Below, in pieces: positions 9,201 through 17,168 of a stretch of DNA of 64,000 bases; position 1 is the first letter of the stretch; each line of letters starts with the position of its first letter. The stretch covers positions 6,388,483-6,452,482 of the forward strand of contig NZ_AP018222.1 of the NCBI RefSeq assembly GCF_002368035.1. The letters run 5' to 3'. A program made the translations under genes and the position numbers. The notes under the pieces were generated by a model, which was not told the origin of the DNA, searched no databases, and worked only from the letters and a program-made list of their open reading frames with translations. This DNA comes from Nostoc linckia NIES-25 (lineage in GTDB: Bacteria; Cyanobacteriota; Cyanobacteriia; Cyanobacteriales; Nostocaceae).

Positions 9201-9330
9201 TGTAAGGAGAGTCTGTTTTGAGTGTAAAAAGATGAATTTCCTCAGACTTACTATCAGAAAAAAAGTTATATTCAGAAATACTTTGGACATCATACCCAAT
9301 ATTTATATTGCCTTTATAACTGTTAACCAT
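6219..9330 (-). CDS. STAND NTPase with 14 WD40 repeats, frameshifted near the 3' end
   Basis: The first frame (6535-9330) encodes 931 residues. It has an nSTAND1-like N-terminal part with PYIGIKTFGIKDKDKFFGRE, Walker A GASGSGKSS (81-89) and Walker B LIFIDQFEELF, a helical linker (about 330-400), then WD40 blades. The frame ends NSVGL-stop where every other blade has NSVAFSPDG. The missing AFSPDG text continues in another frame down to 6219 and ends in the family's usual tail (WLQVCCNSLRYHPVF...CQKYVW). The cause is one extra base at about 6541-6546 (GGCCAACAG versus GGCGACAG in sister units). Restored, the protein has about 1,037 residues and 14 blades, enough for two seven-bladed propellers. 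Such proteins act as signalling or conflict switches in cyanobacteria. A sequencing error in the repeats cannot be excluded. Confidence 0.85.
6440..7195. repeat. Six near-identical 126-bp tandem units (WD40 blades)
   Basis: Units beginning at CATGCCC recur at 6564, 6690, 6816, 6942 and 7068, exactly 126 bp (42 codons) apart, and differ at only a few bases. The unit left of 6564 carries one extra base. Older blades (7200-8120) are far more diverged, so these units arose by recent duplication or are homogenised by conversion. Confidence 0.9.
7664..7688. repeat. 24-bp short repeat inserted in frame in a WD40 blade
   Basis: Between ATAATGC and ATCGC, where the sister blade at about 7809 has a single A, this copy has GTACCCCGGAGGGG plus TTGGCGCAGCC. 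It adds eight residues (about CANPSGVR) to the blade without breaking the frame. The sequence is of the dispersed cyanobacterial short-repeat kind (GCGCAGCC ends). Confidence 0.6.
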
Positions 9331-9641
9331 CTATATCTCCTTACCTTTGCACACCACTGGCTAAATCTTTTCCTTAGTTATAGTCCCTCGGCTAATCGTT
9401 GTAAGTATCTCAACAAAAATAATTACCGAAGAAAGGCAGGAGGAAGAAAATACAATTCTTGCTCTCTGCCAAAAGGGTCTAATCTTAAAGATTGTCTTAT
9501 GAAGCTTTCCCTGTTCCTGCCGTATATAGAAGTTTTCTGAATCCCATCTGGGAAAAATTAAGGTTTTAAATACCTTTATTCAGAGAAATTACTTAAGGAA
9601 ATTCCAAAAATATGTAGTAACTTTATCCTAAAACGCCGGAA
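9331..9641. other. Intergenic region, divergent promoters, nothing else recognised
   Basis: This 311-bp AT-rich gap lies between the STAND/WD40 gene (minus) and the ArsA-type gene (plus). AAGGAGATATAGATGG on the minus strand (around 9330-9345) is a good ribosome-binding site for the WD40 gene. No repeat, RNA or further gene was identified. Confidence 0.5.
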
Positions 9642-11525
9642 ATGACAAACGAGATGGAAATTTTTGATAACCTACACCTTGCTATGTTTAGCGGCAAAGG
9701 TGGAGTCGGAAAAACGACAATCTCCTGCACCTTTGCATATCGTTGGGCGCAGAAATTTGTCAACGAGCAAATTCTTTTAATCTCAACCGATCCGGCTCAC
9801 TCTCTTGGAGATGTCTTACAAGTTAGCGTTGATGACATTCCTCGTCCCATAGCGGAACTACCCAATCTACGAGTCAGGGCGTTGGATGCAAAGCTTTTAC
9901 TACAAAAGTTTAAAGAACGTTACGGTCAGGTGTTAGAACTTTTAGTAGAGCGCGGTAGTTTTGTTGAAGGGGAGGACTTGCTTCCAGTTTGGGATTTAAA
10001 TTGGCCTGGACTGGACGAATTGATGGGTTTGTTAGAGATCCAACGCCTTCTCAACGAACAGCAGGTAGATCGAGTAGTAGTGGATATGGCTCCTAGCGGT
10101 CATACTCTCAACTTGTTTGGCTTGATGGATTTTTTAGACACTTTCCTGCACTCTCTGGAACTGTTTCAAGAAAAGCATCGGTATATTAGCAAGACCTTTG
10201 CTGGGAGTTACACACCCGATCGCGCCGACGAATTTTTGCAAACCCTGAAAGCTGAACTGTCCCAAGGTCGTCGTCTGCTTCAAGATCCTAAGCATACAGC
10301 TTGTTTGTTAGTTGCGATCGCCGAACCAATGAGTTGGTTGGAGTCAAAACGCTTCCTAGAAGCCTTACAAACCATGCACATGCCTTGCGGAGGGTTGTTT
10401 GTCAACCAAGTCCTTGCCAGTGCGACAGACCCAGATCGTTACCAAGAACAACAACCGCTGATCGGTCAGTATACGGATCTTGCTAACGGAAAGCCGATTT
10501 TTATCGTGCCACAGCAAGATCGGGAGCCTTTAGGAATTGTAGCCCTCAGCCATCTCATCGACCAAATCCATATTCCTCAGCTTGAACCGCTATTTCCTAT
10601 CGATCTACTCCCAGTTCAATGGCCTGAAACAATTCCTCCTAGCTTTGGAGATTTTCTCACCCAAGGTCGTCGCCTGTTACTAATTGGCGGTAAAGGTGGA
10701 GTAGGCAAGACTACAGTAGCAGCTGCCATTGGTTGGGCGATGGCTCAACAACATCGCGATCGCAAAATTCGCATGGTTTCCATCGATCCAGCCCACTCCT
10801 TGGGTGATGCCTTTGGTCTGAGTTTGGGACACGAGCCGTATCAAATAACTGCCAATCTTCGAGGTCAGGAAATAGATAGCGATCGCCTTCTGGAGCAATT
10901 CAGAGCCGATTACCTGTGGGAACTGGCCGAAATGATGAGTGGTGAAACCCAAACAAGCGAAGCTATTGAAATGGCCTATGCTCCTGTTGCTTGGCGCAAA
11001 ATTGTCGAGCAAGCTTTACCAGGGATTGATGAAATGCTTTCCCTGTTAACAGTAATGGAATTGTTAGAGCAACAAGAAGAAGACTTGATTATTTTAGACA
11101 CTGCTCCTACAGGACATCTTCTGCGTTTTCTAGAAATGCCAACTGCACTAGCAGACTGGTTAGCATGGATTTTCAAACTCTGGATTAAGTATCAGGATGT
11201 CCTTGGTCGTACAGAGTTTATGGGGCGTTTGCGAACTTTACGACAGCGCGTAGTCAAAGCCCAAAAAGTGCTAAAAGACCCACAGCAAGCAGAGTTTATT
11301 GGGGTTACACTTAACCAGACTAGCGTACTTGCCGAACAACAACGCCTGTTCAAATCTCTGCAAGAAATAGGTGTAAGCCAGAATTACCTTGTTCTAAACC
11401 GCTTTACTTCTACAGCGATCGTTAATTGGGATTTTCCAGGTTTGACAATGGTTCGCTTACCAGTGCTTCCTCGCTCAGTTCAGCCTTTAGAACGCATCCA
11501 AGCAGCCGCAGCCTGTTTATTTTAA
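9642..11525 (+). CDS. Tandem ArsA/GET3-type ATPase
   Basis: This 627-residue protein has two fused ArsA-family halves. Each has a deviant P-loop, GKGGVGKTT, at about 18-26 and again at about 349-357. Each also has the switch motif (STDPAHSLGD and SIDPAHSLGD) and an aspartate motif with APSGHT or APTGHL. The Cys residues of arsenite-dependent ArsA are not evident at the usual places, so an arsenite pump role is not supported. GET3/TRC40-like proteins hand over hydrophobic proteins using ATP. It precedes the GvpV-like gene by 45 bp in the same direction, and ArsA-type ATPases do occur beside cyanobacterial gas-vesicle genes. A chaperone-like role for hydrophobic Gvp proteins is plausible but inferred. 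Confidence 0.85.
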   Translation: MTNEMEIFDNLHLAMFSGKGGVGKTTISCTFAYRWAQKFVNEQILLISTDPAHSLGDVLQVSVDDIPRPIAELPNLRVRALDAKLLLQKFKERYGQVLELLVERGSFVEGEDLLPVWDLNWPGLDELMGLLEIQRLLNEQQVDRVVVDMAPSGHTLNLFGLMDFLDTFLHSLELFQEKHRYISKTFAGSYTPDRADEFLQTLKAELSQGRRLLQDPKHTACLLVAIAEPMSWLESKRFLEALQTMHMPCGGLFVNQVLASATDPDRYQEQQPLIGQYTDLANGKPIFIVPQQDREPLGIVALSHLIDQIHIPQLEPLFPIDLLPVQWPETIPPSFGDFLTQGRRLLLIGGKGGVGKTTVAAAIGWAMAQQHRDRKIRMVSIDPAHSLGDAFGLSLGHEPYQITANLRGQEIDSDRLLEQFRADYLWELAEMMSGETQTSEAIEMAYAPVAWRKIVEQALPGIDEMLSLLTVMELLEQQEEDLIILDTAPTGHLLRFLEMPTALADWLAWIFKLWIKYQDVLGRTEFMGRLRTLRQRVVKAQKVLKDPQQAEFIGVTLNQTSVLAEQQRLFKSLQEIGVSQNYLVLNRFTSTAIVNWDFPGLTMVRLPVLPRSVQPLERIQAAAACLF

Positions 11526-11570
11526 CTGCTAATTAGACTAAATACTTTCATACCCAAAGAGAAATTTATT

Positions 11571-11855
11571 ATGCATCGCACTCCAAATCGCGGACAAATT
11601 CAAGCCAAACTTAGCTCAATGCCTCCCCAACGTTCGCAAGCAAGAGTTTACTTAAACGCTTACAAAATGATGTTGGAGAAGGAGCGTTTAGAGCAGGAAC
11701 TACAGAAACTCGAAGCACGCCGACATCAGATTCAGCAGCGTCTTGCTATTTTAAATAGTCAAATCATTGCTGAAGAAGACATCACCCATCAGCAAGCAAA
11801 TACTGACTTGGAGGACAATACACCAAAATTCAACACCATAACATTGGAATACTAG
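11571..11855 (+). CDS. Small coiled-coil protein, GvpV-like
   Basis: This 94-residue protein has a basic N-terminus and a strong coiled coil at about 24-66 (QARVYLNAYKMMLEKERLEQ followed by LQKLEARRHQIQQRLAILNSQI). The acidic C-terminal tail looks disordered. This organisation resembles the small GvpV proteins encoded in Anabaena-type gas-vesicle clusters. The identification rests on general pattern and neighbourhood rather than a catalytic motif. It follows the ArsA-type gene by 45 bp and is probably cotranscribed with it. It would act as a minor assembly factor if the call is right. Confidence 0.5.
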   Translation: MHRTPNRGQIQAKLSSMPPQRSQARVYLNAYKMMLEKERLEQELQKLEARRHQIQQRLAILNSQIIAEEDITHQQANTDLEDNTPKFNTITLEY

Positions 11856-11923
11856 AATTTTTATACCTCTTGTCTCATTTTTGGACAACAATGTAAATAG
11901 CATTTGAAATTCTGACAACTGCA

Positions 11924-12676
11924 TTGATTTCTAAGGCTTTTATCCAAGAACAAGGTAATGGACGGCTCGGACATGAGGAGCAACTTGTTAGTGAAGAACT
12001 CAGAGCCAGAGGCATACCAATTACTTTTTATACGCAAAAACGTATTCACAGGCGACAACTGGCACTTGATAATGAGTCTTTAGTTGTTGGTGATATGCCA
12101 TGTATTTTAGGAGCAATCAAACAGCTTGGTATTCCAGAACCGGAGCCTAATGATTATCCTGCTTCACTGAAGAACTTCATGCACCGCCGGACATGGACAT
12201 CTACCTTAGAACAGTTAGAAATAGAATTAAGCAAAGGTAGATATGCGCCAACATTTGCTAAACCTGCTACACGCCGTAAACGCTTTACAGGTTATGTTTT
12301 TGAATCGGAATATGATTTGTGCCAAGTCTACGGAGTCTCACGCCAAGAGCCGTTGCTGTGTTCAGAAGTTGTATCTTGGGTAAGCGAGTACCGAATTTAT
12401 GTGGTTCATTCACAAATTAGAAGCATTGATCATTATGATGGTAATCCCAATATTGTACTAGATATTGAAAAAGTTCTCTGTGCTATTCAAGCTTTAGACA
12501 ATGCAGGAGAATCAATTGCTGGATATGCAATTGATTTCGGAGTTTTAGATTCTGGAGAAACTGCTCTGGTAGAAATGAATGATGGTTTTGCAATTGGAGC
12601 ATACAAAATTGATAGAAAAAACTATACAGATATGATTTTGGCAAGATGGCAAGAGCTTTTAATGAGCGTCAAATAA
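11924..12676 (+). CDS. ATP-grasp domain protein (DUF4343-like)
   Basis: This 250-residue protein is similar to small stand-alone ATP-grasp proteins. Visible elements are the N-terminal IQEQGNGRLGHEEQLVSEEL, ...FTGYVFES, SEYRIYVVHSQIRSIDHYDG (ATP-grasp core strands) and the C-terminal YAIDFGVLDSGETALVEMNDG, with the Asp and Glu/Asn expected for metal binding. It probably ligates a carboxylate to an amine; the substrate is unknown. The start is uncertain: the first usable codon is TTG at 11924, the frame is open only from 11897, and no ATG lies at the right place, so the true N-terminus may have been damaged. It lies between gas-vesicle genes but is not a known gvp gene. Confidence 0.65.
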   Translation: MISKAFIQEQGNGRLGHEEQLVSEELRARGIPITFYTQKRIHRRQLALDNESLVVGDMPCILGAIKQLGIPEPEPNDYPASLKNFMHRRTWTSTLEQLEIELSKGRYAPTFAKPATRRKRFTGYVFESEYDLCQVYGVSRQEPLLCSEVVSWVSEYRIYVVHSQIRSIDHYDGNPNIVLDIEKVLCAIQALDNAGESIAGYAIDFGVLDSGETALVEMNDGFAIGAYKIDRKNYTDMILARWQELLMSVK

Positions 12677-12927
12677 GATATAAACAGTCTAAAAATCATT
12701 TTTTATATACAGCTACAGACTTAAAATCCGCGTTCAAAATATGCCTTTAATTCGTAAGTAAAAAGTAAGAAAATCTAATGATTAGTCACTGTTAAACCAT
12801 GATGGCTAATTACTTCTATGAGGAGCAACCGCATACCTTGATTGCGCTGTCGAAGCAAGCAGATAGAACAACCATTTATCGCCAGTGAGTGGAAGCCTAT
12901 CGTCCGGTTAAAACTAATTGCCTAAAA

Positions 12928-13329
12928 TTAGCCAGATCGCTTTACAAGGAATGGAGAATCGACATCTAAAAGCCAATTCTCATCAATAAATTCTAGATTT
13001 TCATCATAAACAATAACTAATTCACCAAGTTTTTGAGCATTGCTACTTGCAGTTTTCATATTATCAACAGCATCAGCTATGAGCAAAAACTTTAGTTGTA
13101 AAAAACGTTTCTTGTGAGTAACACCTATTGAACTGCTAACTAATTCGGCTTTTAGGGTACGAGGTAACGTAATTTGCTCATAATATTCATCTTGTTCATC
13201 CCAATAGCCACACACTTGATAATCACACTGGTCAAGATGTTCTTGAACAAAAAGATTAGTATCTAAACTTTGTAATATTTCAGTTAAATCTTGCCAAACT
13301 TGATGATTTTTTAATTCGAGCCTTGTCAT
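12928..13329 (-). CDS. Unknown protein (133 aa), paired with the next gene
   Basis: This 133-residue acidic soluble protein has no recognised domain, signal peptide or membrane segment. The text includes ...WDEQDEYYEQITLPRTLKAE and VIVYDENLEFIDENWLLDVD. Its ATG is 12 bp downstream of the stop of the 102-residue gene at 13342-13650, so the two form a short operon on the minus strand. The acidic composition next to a basic partner would fit an immunity or antidote protein, but nothing proves this. The preceding 250 bp (12677-12927) hold no convincing gene, only a 30-codon open stretch. Confidence 0.5.
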   Translation of the reverse strand: MTRLELKNHQVWQDLTEILQSLDTNLFVQEHLDQCDYQVCGYWDEQDEYYEQITLPRTLKAELVSSSIGVTHKKRFLQLKFLLIADAVDNMKTASSNAQKLGELVIVYDENLEFIDENWLLDVDSPFLVKRSG

Positions 13330-13341
13330 AATTATGTGAGT

Positions 13342-13650
13342 TTAATGTTCTGTTACCAAACCAGGGAAGTGCAATATATCATCAATGAATTTTGCATGAA
13401 ATCGGCGGTCTCCACCTTTACCTAAGACTTTAGATTTCAAATCGTAGCCCGATTCTTGGGAAGCCACCAACCCAACATTACCGCGAGGAGGTACAATTCC
13501 TTTCTCAATGGCTTTTAAATGTTTTCCCTTTTGATCGTATTTTAATCCCAGCTTTATTTGTTCGCCGCCAAATGAAACTAGCAGACCACTGATTGAAAGA
13601 TATACAGTATCAGGTTGAATATCTGCCCAATTATCGGGTAAAGCTTCCAT
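13342..13650 (-). CDS. Unknown protein (102 aa), possible toxin-domain-like
   Basis: This 102-residue protein has a basic second half (LKSKVLGKGGDRRFHAKFID) after a beta-rich first half. It was not recognised with confidence. The GGDRRFHAK segment, with clustered Arg/His/Lys, resembles compact nuclease-type ends of polymorphic toxins, but no established motif is complete. It is the first gene of a two-gene minus-strand operon placed between the ATP-grasp gene and gvpG, interrupting the gas-vesicle region. It could equally be an ordinary lineage-specific pair. Confidence 0.5.
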   Translation of the reverse strand: MEALPDNWADIQPDTVYLSISGLLVSFGGEQIKLGLKYDQKGKHLKAIEKGIVPPRGNVGLVASQESGYDLKSKVLGKGGDRRFHAKFIDDILHFPGLVTEH

Positions 13651-13787
13651 TAAATTAATATTTGTATAGTAGAAGCATAATTTATTTAAGTGTAATAGCT
13701 AACAACATTTTTCAAATTAACGTGAGTCTCTAACGGAGGCGCACGTTAGTTAAAGCAATAAATCACACAAGCTAAAAAAGAATTTCA

Positions 13788-14039
13788 CTACTCTTGTGTG
13801 CGATCGCGTTCCTGCTTTTCTGCTTCCAGAATCGCTAATAAAAGGGCTTCTTCCTGAATTTCAAACTCTTGTTCAGGAATTTCTCCCATATCAAAAGCAA
13901 GTTGAAGTGCAAGAAGCTGCTTACTGAGATTTTCTTTATCATCAATTTCAGTACTCGCTTGTTCTAAAATTTTTTCCCCAAGCCACGTTACCCCCATTAA
14001 TGGGCCGGTAATCGGTAATAGTAAGAAGCGCAGAACCAT
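13788..14039 (-). CDS. gvpG: Gas vesicle protein GvpG
   Basis: This 83-residue protein is the usual size for GvpG. The N-terminal MVLRFLLLPITGPLMGVTWL followed by GEKILEQ is the family hallmark, and the acidic helical second half (QLLALQLAFDMGEIPEQEFE) also matches. GvpG is an accessory assembly protein that interacts with GvpF/L. It is transcribed opposite to gvpN; the 211 bp between them must contain both promoters. Separation of gvpG onto the other strand is unlike the Anabaena arrangement, where it lies within the co-directional gvp set. Confidence 0.88.
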   Translation of the reverse strand: MVLRFLLLPITGPLMGVTWLGEKILEQASTEIDDKENLSKQLLALQLAFDMGEIPEQEFEIQEEALLLAILEAEKQERDRTQE

Positions 14040-14250
14040 ATCAGTTTACCCTCGTGTGGATTTATTAAAACTGTCCTCGCAAGACCGTAATCATGCTGAT
14101 GACATAAATATAAAACATTACTAGTCTTATGTTGATACCAAAATGCATGGGATTTGAGTCCAGTTAAGGCTTATTGACATCCGTATTTTATATATCCGAT
14201 GTGCAAAAAATTACTTTTATAAAAATTCCTACTTAGGAGGTACTTAGAGC

Positions 14251-15423
14251 TTGACAACAGTATTAAATGCATCTCCCCAGCGATTTGTCAATACCCCTGC
14301 TATTCAACGCATCGCTCAACGTGCTTTGCGCTATCTACAGTCAGGTTTTTCAGTACATTTACGAGGTTCTGCCGGAGTCGGAAAAACTACTCTGGCAATG
14401 CATCTAGCTGATTTGCTCAACCAGCCTATCATCCTCTTATTTGGAGATGATGAGTTTAAAACCTCAGACTTGATTGGTAATCAATTAGGTTATACCCGTA
14501 AAAAGGTTGTTGATAACTTCATCCACAGCGTTGTTAAAGTTGAGGATGAACTGCGACAACATTGGGTTGATGCCCGATTAACCCTAGCTTGTAAAGAAGG
14601 ATTTACGCTGGTTTACGACGAATTTAATCGATCGCACCCGGAGGTAAATAACGTTTTACTCTCCGTACTTGAGGAGAGGTTGTTAGTCTTGCCAACAAAC
14701 CAACATCGAGCCGAGTATATCCGGGTTCATCCCCAGTTTCGGGCAATCTTAACATCAAATCCTCAAGAGTATTGTGGAGTCCATGCAACTCAGGATGCTT
14801 TGATGGATCGTGTGATTACCATCGATATGCCTCCACCTGATGAACTCACTCAGCAGGAGATTGTAGTTCATAAAACAGGCATAGATTCTGAGAAAGCAGA
14901 CAAAATCGTGCGCTTGGTGCGAATGTTTTGGAGTCGCTCTGCCTCTGGACAAGGCGGTGGATTACGTTCCTGTCTGATGATTGCTAGAATCTGCCACGAG
15001 CATGAAATTTCCGTAAACTTTGAAGAGCCTAACTTCCAAGATATTTGTGCTGATATCCTGCTTTCTCGCACGAATCAACCTCGTATGGAAGCAACTCGGC
15101 TACTGGAAGAGGTTTTGCGTGAATTGTATCATAGTACAAATACTCAATCTCAGCCGGCAGAAGAGATAATACCAGACAGCCAAAATCAGATTGTATTGGC
15201 ACAACGAGTACCTTACGAGCATGAAGTCTACAACTACCTGTGCAAGTCTCCAGGAAGGCGTTTCTCTGATTTGGCAGCAGAATTAGGGATTGATCGCAGT
15301 CAAATTGTAGCTGCACTCAAGTCTCTCAGAGAGCAGGGAGTATTATTGCAAATGCAAGGCACTGAACTGCCGAACATATCACAGACAGTGGCTTTTGATT
15401 CTGGCCATTTAATAAATAAATGA
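14251..15423 (+). CDS. gvpN: Gas vesicle AAA ATPase GvpN with C-terminal winged helix
   Basis: This 390-residue MoxR-type AAA ATPase has Walker A GSAGVGKTT (about 39-47), Walker B FTLVYDEFNRSHPE (about 118-131), sensor region AILTSNPQEYCGVH and the Asp-rich DALMDRVITIDMPPP. GvpN promotes gas-vesicle growth. The start is TTG at 14251, preceded by a strong AGGAGG at 14235-14240; no ATG fits. Typical GvpN is shorter: here residues about 315-372 form an extra winged-helix-like domain (YEHEVYNYLCKSPGRRFSDL...LREQGVLLQM). Its stop overlaps the gvpJ start by four bases (ATGA), so the two are coupled. Confidence 0.92.
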   Translation: MTTVLNASPQRFVNTPAIQRIAQRALRYLQSGFSVHLRGSAGVGKTTLAMHLADLLNQPIILLFGDDEFKTSDLIGNQLGYTRKKVVDNFIHSVVKVEDELRQHWVDARLTLACKEGFTLVYDEFNRSHPEVNNVLLSVLEERLLVLPTNQHRAEYIRVHPQFRAILTSNPQEYCGVHATQDALMDRVITIDMPPPDELTQQEIVVHKTGIDSEKADKIVRLVRMFWSRSASGQGGGLRSCLMIARICHEHEISVNFEEPNFQDICADILLSRTNQPRMEATRLLEEVLRELYHSTNTQSQPAEEIIPDSQNQIVLAQRVPYEHEVYNYLCKSPGRRFSDLAAELGIDRSQIVAALKSLREQGVLLQMQGTELPNISQTVAFDSGHLINK

Positions 15424-15767
15424 GTACTAATACTAATCGGGGAGTTATCACAGCAACTCAAGGTTCTACCTTGGCAGATATTCTCGAACGGGTTCTAGAT
15501 AAAGGCATTGTGATTGCAGGAGATATTTCTGTTTCCGTCGGCTCCACAGAACTGCTCAACATCCGAATTCGTTTGTTGATTTCTTCTGTTGATAAAGCTA
15601 AAGAGATTGGAATTAACTGGTGGGAGAGCGACCCCTATCTGAATAGTCAAGCTCGTTCCTTATTAACAACTAATCAACAACTTCAAGAGCGTGTTGCCAG
15701 TCTAGAAACAGAACTGCGATCGCTCAAAGCACTCAATCCTCTTAATCATCAGAATGCAGGCGATTAG
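15420..15767 (+). CDS. gvpJ: Gas vesicle protein GvpJ
   Basis: This 115-residue GvpA-family paralogue has the core STLADILERVLDKGIVIAGD followed by VSVGSTELLNIRIRLLISSVDKA. This parallels GvpA but with a longer, helical C-terminal extension ending LQERVASLETELRSLK. GvpJ is a minor shell or nucleation component. It overlaps gvpN by four bases and gvpK by 14 bases, so gvpN-gvpJ-gvpK are one translational unit. Confidence 0.9.
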   Translation: MSTNTNRGVITATQGSTLADILERVLDKGIVIAGDISVSVGSTELLNIRIRLLISSVDKAKEIGINWWESDPYLNSQARSLLTTNQQLQERVASLETELRSLKALNPLNHQNAGD

Positions 15768-16188
15768 CAAATCAAAAGGTTCCGATTCAGGTTTAGCACC
15801 GTTGTTACTGACGGTTGTCGAACTGATACGCCAACTCATGGAAGCTCAGGTGATTCGGCGCATGGATGCTGGCAACCTCAGCGACTCTGAGTTAGATCGA
15901 GCTGCCGAAAGCCTGCAACAGCTTGAACAACAGGTTATTAAGCTTTGCGAGATATTTGAAATTGACCCAGCCGATCTAAATATTAACTTGGGTGAAATGG
16001 GAACTTTACTTCCCCAATCTGGAGGATACTACCCCGGTGAAACCTCTAGTCAACCCTCTATTCTAGAACTCCTCGATCGCCTATTAAATACCGGTGTGGT
16101 GGTTGAAGGGGACTTAGACTTAGGACTGGCTCAGTTGAACTTAGTTCATGCCAAGTTAAGATTAGTACTCACTTCTAAACCCCTGTAA
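15754..16188 (+). CDS. gvpK: Gas vesicle protein GvpK
   Basis: This 144-residue protein has the GvpK pattern: LAPLLLTVVELIRQLMEAQV, RRMDAGNLSDSELDRAAESL, FEIDPADLNINLGEMGTLLP and a C-terminal GvpA-like echo SILELLDRLLNTGVVVEGDL. GvpK is an essential minor protein in vesicle assembly. The start lies inside the end of gvpJ. A 36-bp gap precedes gvpF. Confidence 0.9.
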   Translation: MQAISKSKGSDSGLAPLLLTVVELIRQLMEAQVIRRMDAGNLSDSELDRAAESLQQLEQQVIKLCEIFEIDPADLNINLGEMGTLLPQSGGYYPGETSSQPSILELLDRLLNTGVVVEGDLDLGLAQLNLVHAKLRLVLTSKPL

Positions 16189-16224
16189 CTTTTTTATCTA
16201 CATTCTTATTGGTAATACATTCTT

Positions 16225-16995
16225 ATGAGTTATGGCTTTTACATTTATGGAATTTTGACCTTGCCTGCTCCGCAAGATTTAAATTTAGAAGGGTTAGATC
16301 GGCAGCCCGTACAAATTAAAATTTTGGATGATTTTGCAGTAATCTACTCCGAAGCACAGCAAGAGCGTTATTTAGCAAGCCGTCGTAACCTGCTAAATCA
16401 TGAAAAAGTCCTTGAGGAAATCATGCAAGCAGGTGATGTCTACGACGGGCTACACCAACGCAATTTACTACCCGTGCAATTTGGACTTTTGGTTGCAAGC
16501 TGGGAAACATTTTCACAACAATTAATTCGTCCTCATCAAGAAGAATTGACACAGTTGCTTGCCAAGTTATCAGGTCGCCGAGAAGTTAGCGTCAAAGTTT
16601 TTTGGAATACTGAGGCAGAAATTCAGGGATTGTTAGCAGAAAATCCAGATATCAAAACCGAAAGGGATAAGCTAGCGGGTCAACCTCTGAATATTGAACA
16701 GGTAATCCAAATAGGACAAGCCATCGAACAGGGAATGAGCGATCGCAAACAAGGCATCATAAATTTATTTCAAGGCACGCTCAATTCCATTGCGATCGAT
16801 GTGGTGGAAAATTCTCCTCAAATGGACACAATGATTTACAACGCAGCCTACCTAATCCCTTGGGAAGCAGAATCACAATTTAGCGAACAGGTTGAAGCAC
16901 TCGATCGCCAATTTGAAGAACGTTTGCGAATTCGATACAACAACTTCACTGCTCCATTTAACTTTGCTCGTCTGCGATTATTCAGTTCCAACTAA
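16225..16995 (+). CDS. gvpF: Gas vesicle protein GvpF (GvpF/L family)
   Basis: This 256-residue protein has the GvpF/L pattern: YGFYIYGIL at the start, LLNHEKVLEEIMQAG, LLPVQFGLLVASW and the conserved REVSVKVFW...AENPDIKTERDKLAGQP block, ending ...NFTAPFNFARLRL. GvpF binds GvpA and the inner gas face during assembly. Between MQAG and NLLPVQFG, where relatives usually have a short turn, about eight residues (DVYDGLHQ) are encoded by a copy of the dispersed repeat GATGTCTACGACGGGCTAC. The frame is intact. Confidence 0.9.
   Translation: MSYGFYIYGILTLPAPQDLNLEGLDRQPVQIKILDDFAVIYSEAQQERYLASRRNLLNHEKVLEEIMQAGDVYDGLHQRNLLPVQFGLLVASWETFSQQLIRPHQEELTQLLAKLSGRREVSVKVFWNTEAEIQGLLAENPDIKTERDKLAGQPLNIEQVIQIGQAIEQGMSDRKQGIINLFQGTLNSIAIDVVENSPQMDTMIYNAAYLIPWEAESQFSEQVEALDRQFEERLRIRYNNFTAPFNFARLRLFSSN
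16434..16460. repeat. ~24-bp dispersed repeat inserted in frame in gvpF
   Basis: GATGTCTACGACGGGCTAC at 16435-16453 is identical over 19 bases to the intergenic repeat at about 772-797, which continues GCCTACGC. Here the following bases have diverged (ACCAACGC). It coincides with an extra segment in GvpF. Confidence 0.6.
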
Positions 16996-17059
16996 AAAAT
17001 TATTAGACCTCTTGCATCAATCACATTATGACTACCAAACAGTTGATTTCTCTCTAACT

Positions 17060-17086
17060 CTCTGCGCCTCTGCGCCTCTGCGTGAG
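17060..17086. repeat. Short CTCTGCGC tandem repeat
   Basis: CTCTGCGC units repeat three times and end in CTCTGCGTGAGA, upstream of the AAA ATPase gene. A related string (TCTGGGCGTGAGA) lies at about 22867-22880. Such strings are common dispersed repeats in cyanobacteria. The segment 16996-17168 contains no gene; TAGACCTCTTGCA at about 17004 is a lone end of the family-2 element. Confidence 0.5.
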
Positions 17087-17168
17087 ATAAAAAATTCTTG
17101 TTTTCAACATTCGTGCAAGAAGCCTATTGAAATTAAATCTTTCTCTATCTTTTATTTAAATAAAATCA

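Noticed and set aside
9642..11525. Arsenite efflux ATPase ArsA
   Set aside because: No arsB, arsD or arsR neighbour and no convincing arsenite-binding Cys set; the gas-vesicle context argues for a GET3-like role.
12799..12888. 30-codon open stretch beginning MMANYFYEEQPHTL
   Set aside because: Too short, no ribosome-binding site and no recognised similarity; may be a transposase scrap but cannot be supported.
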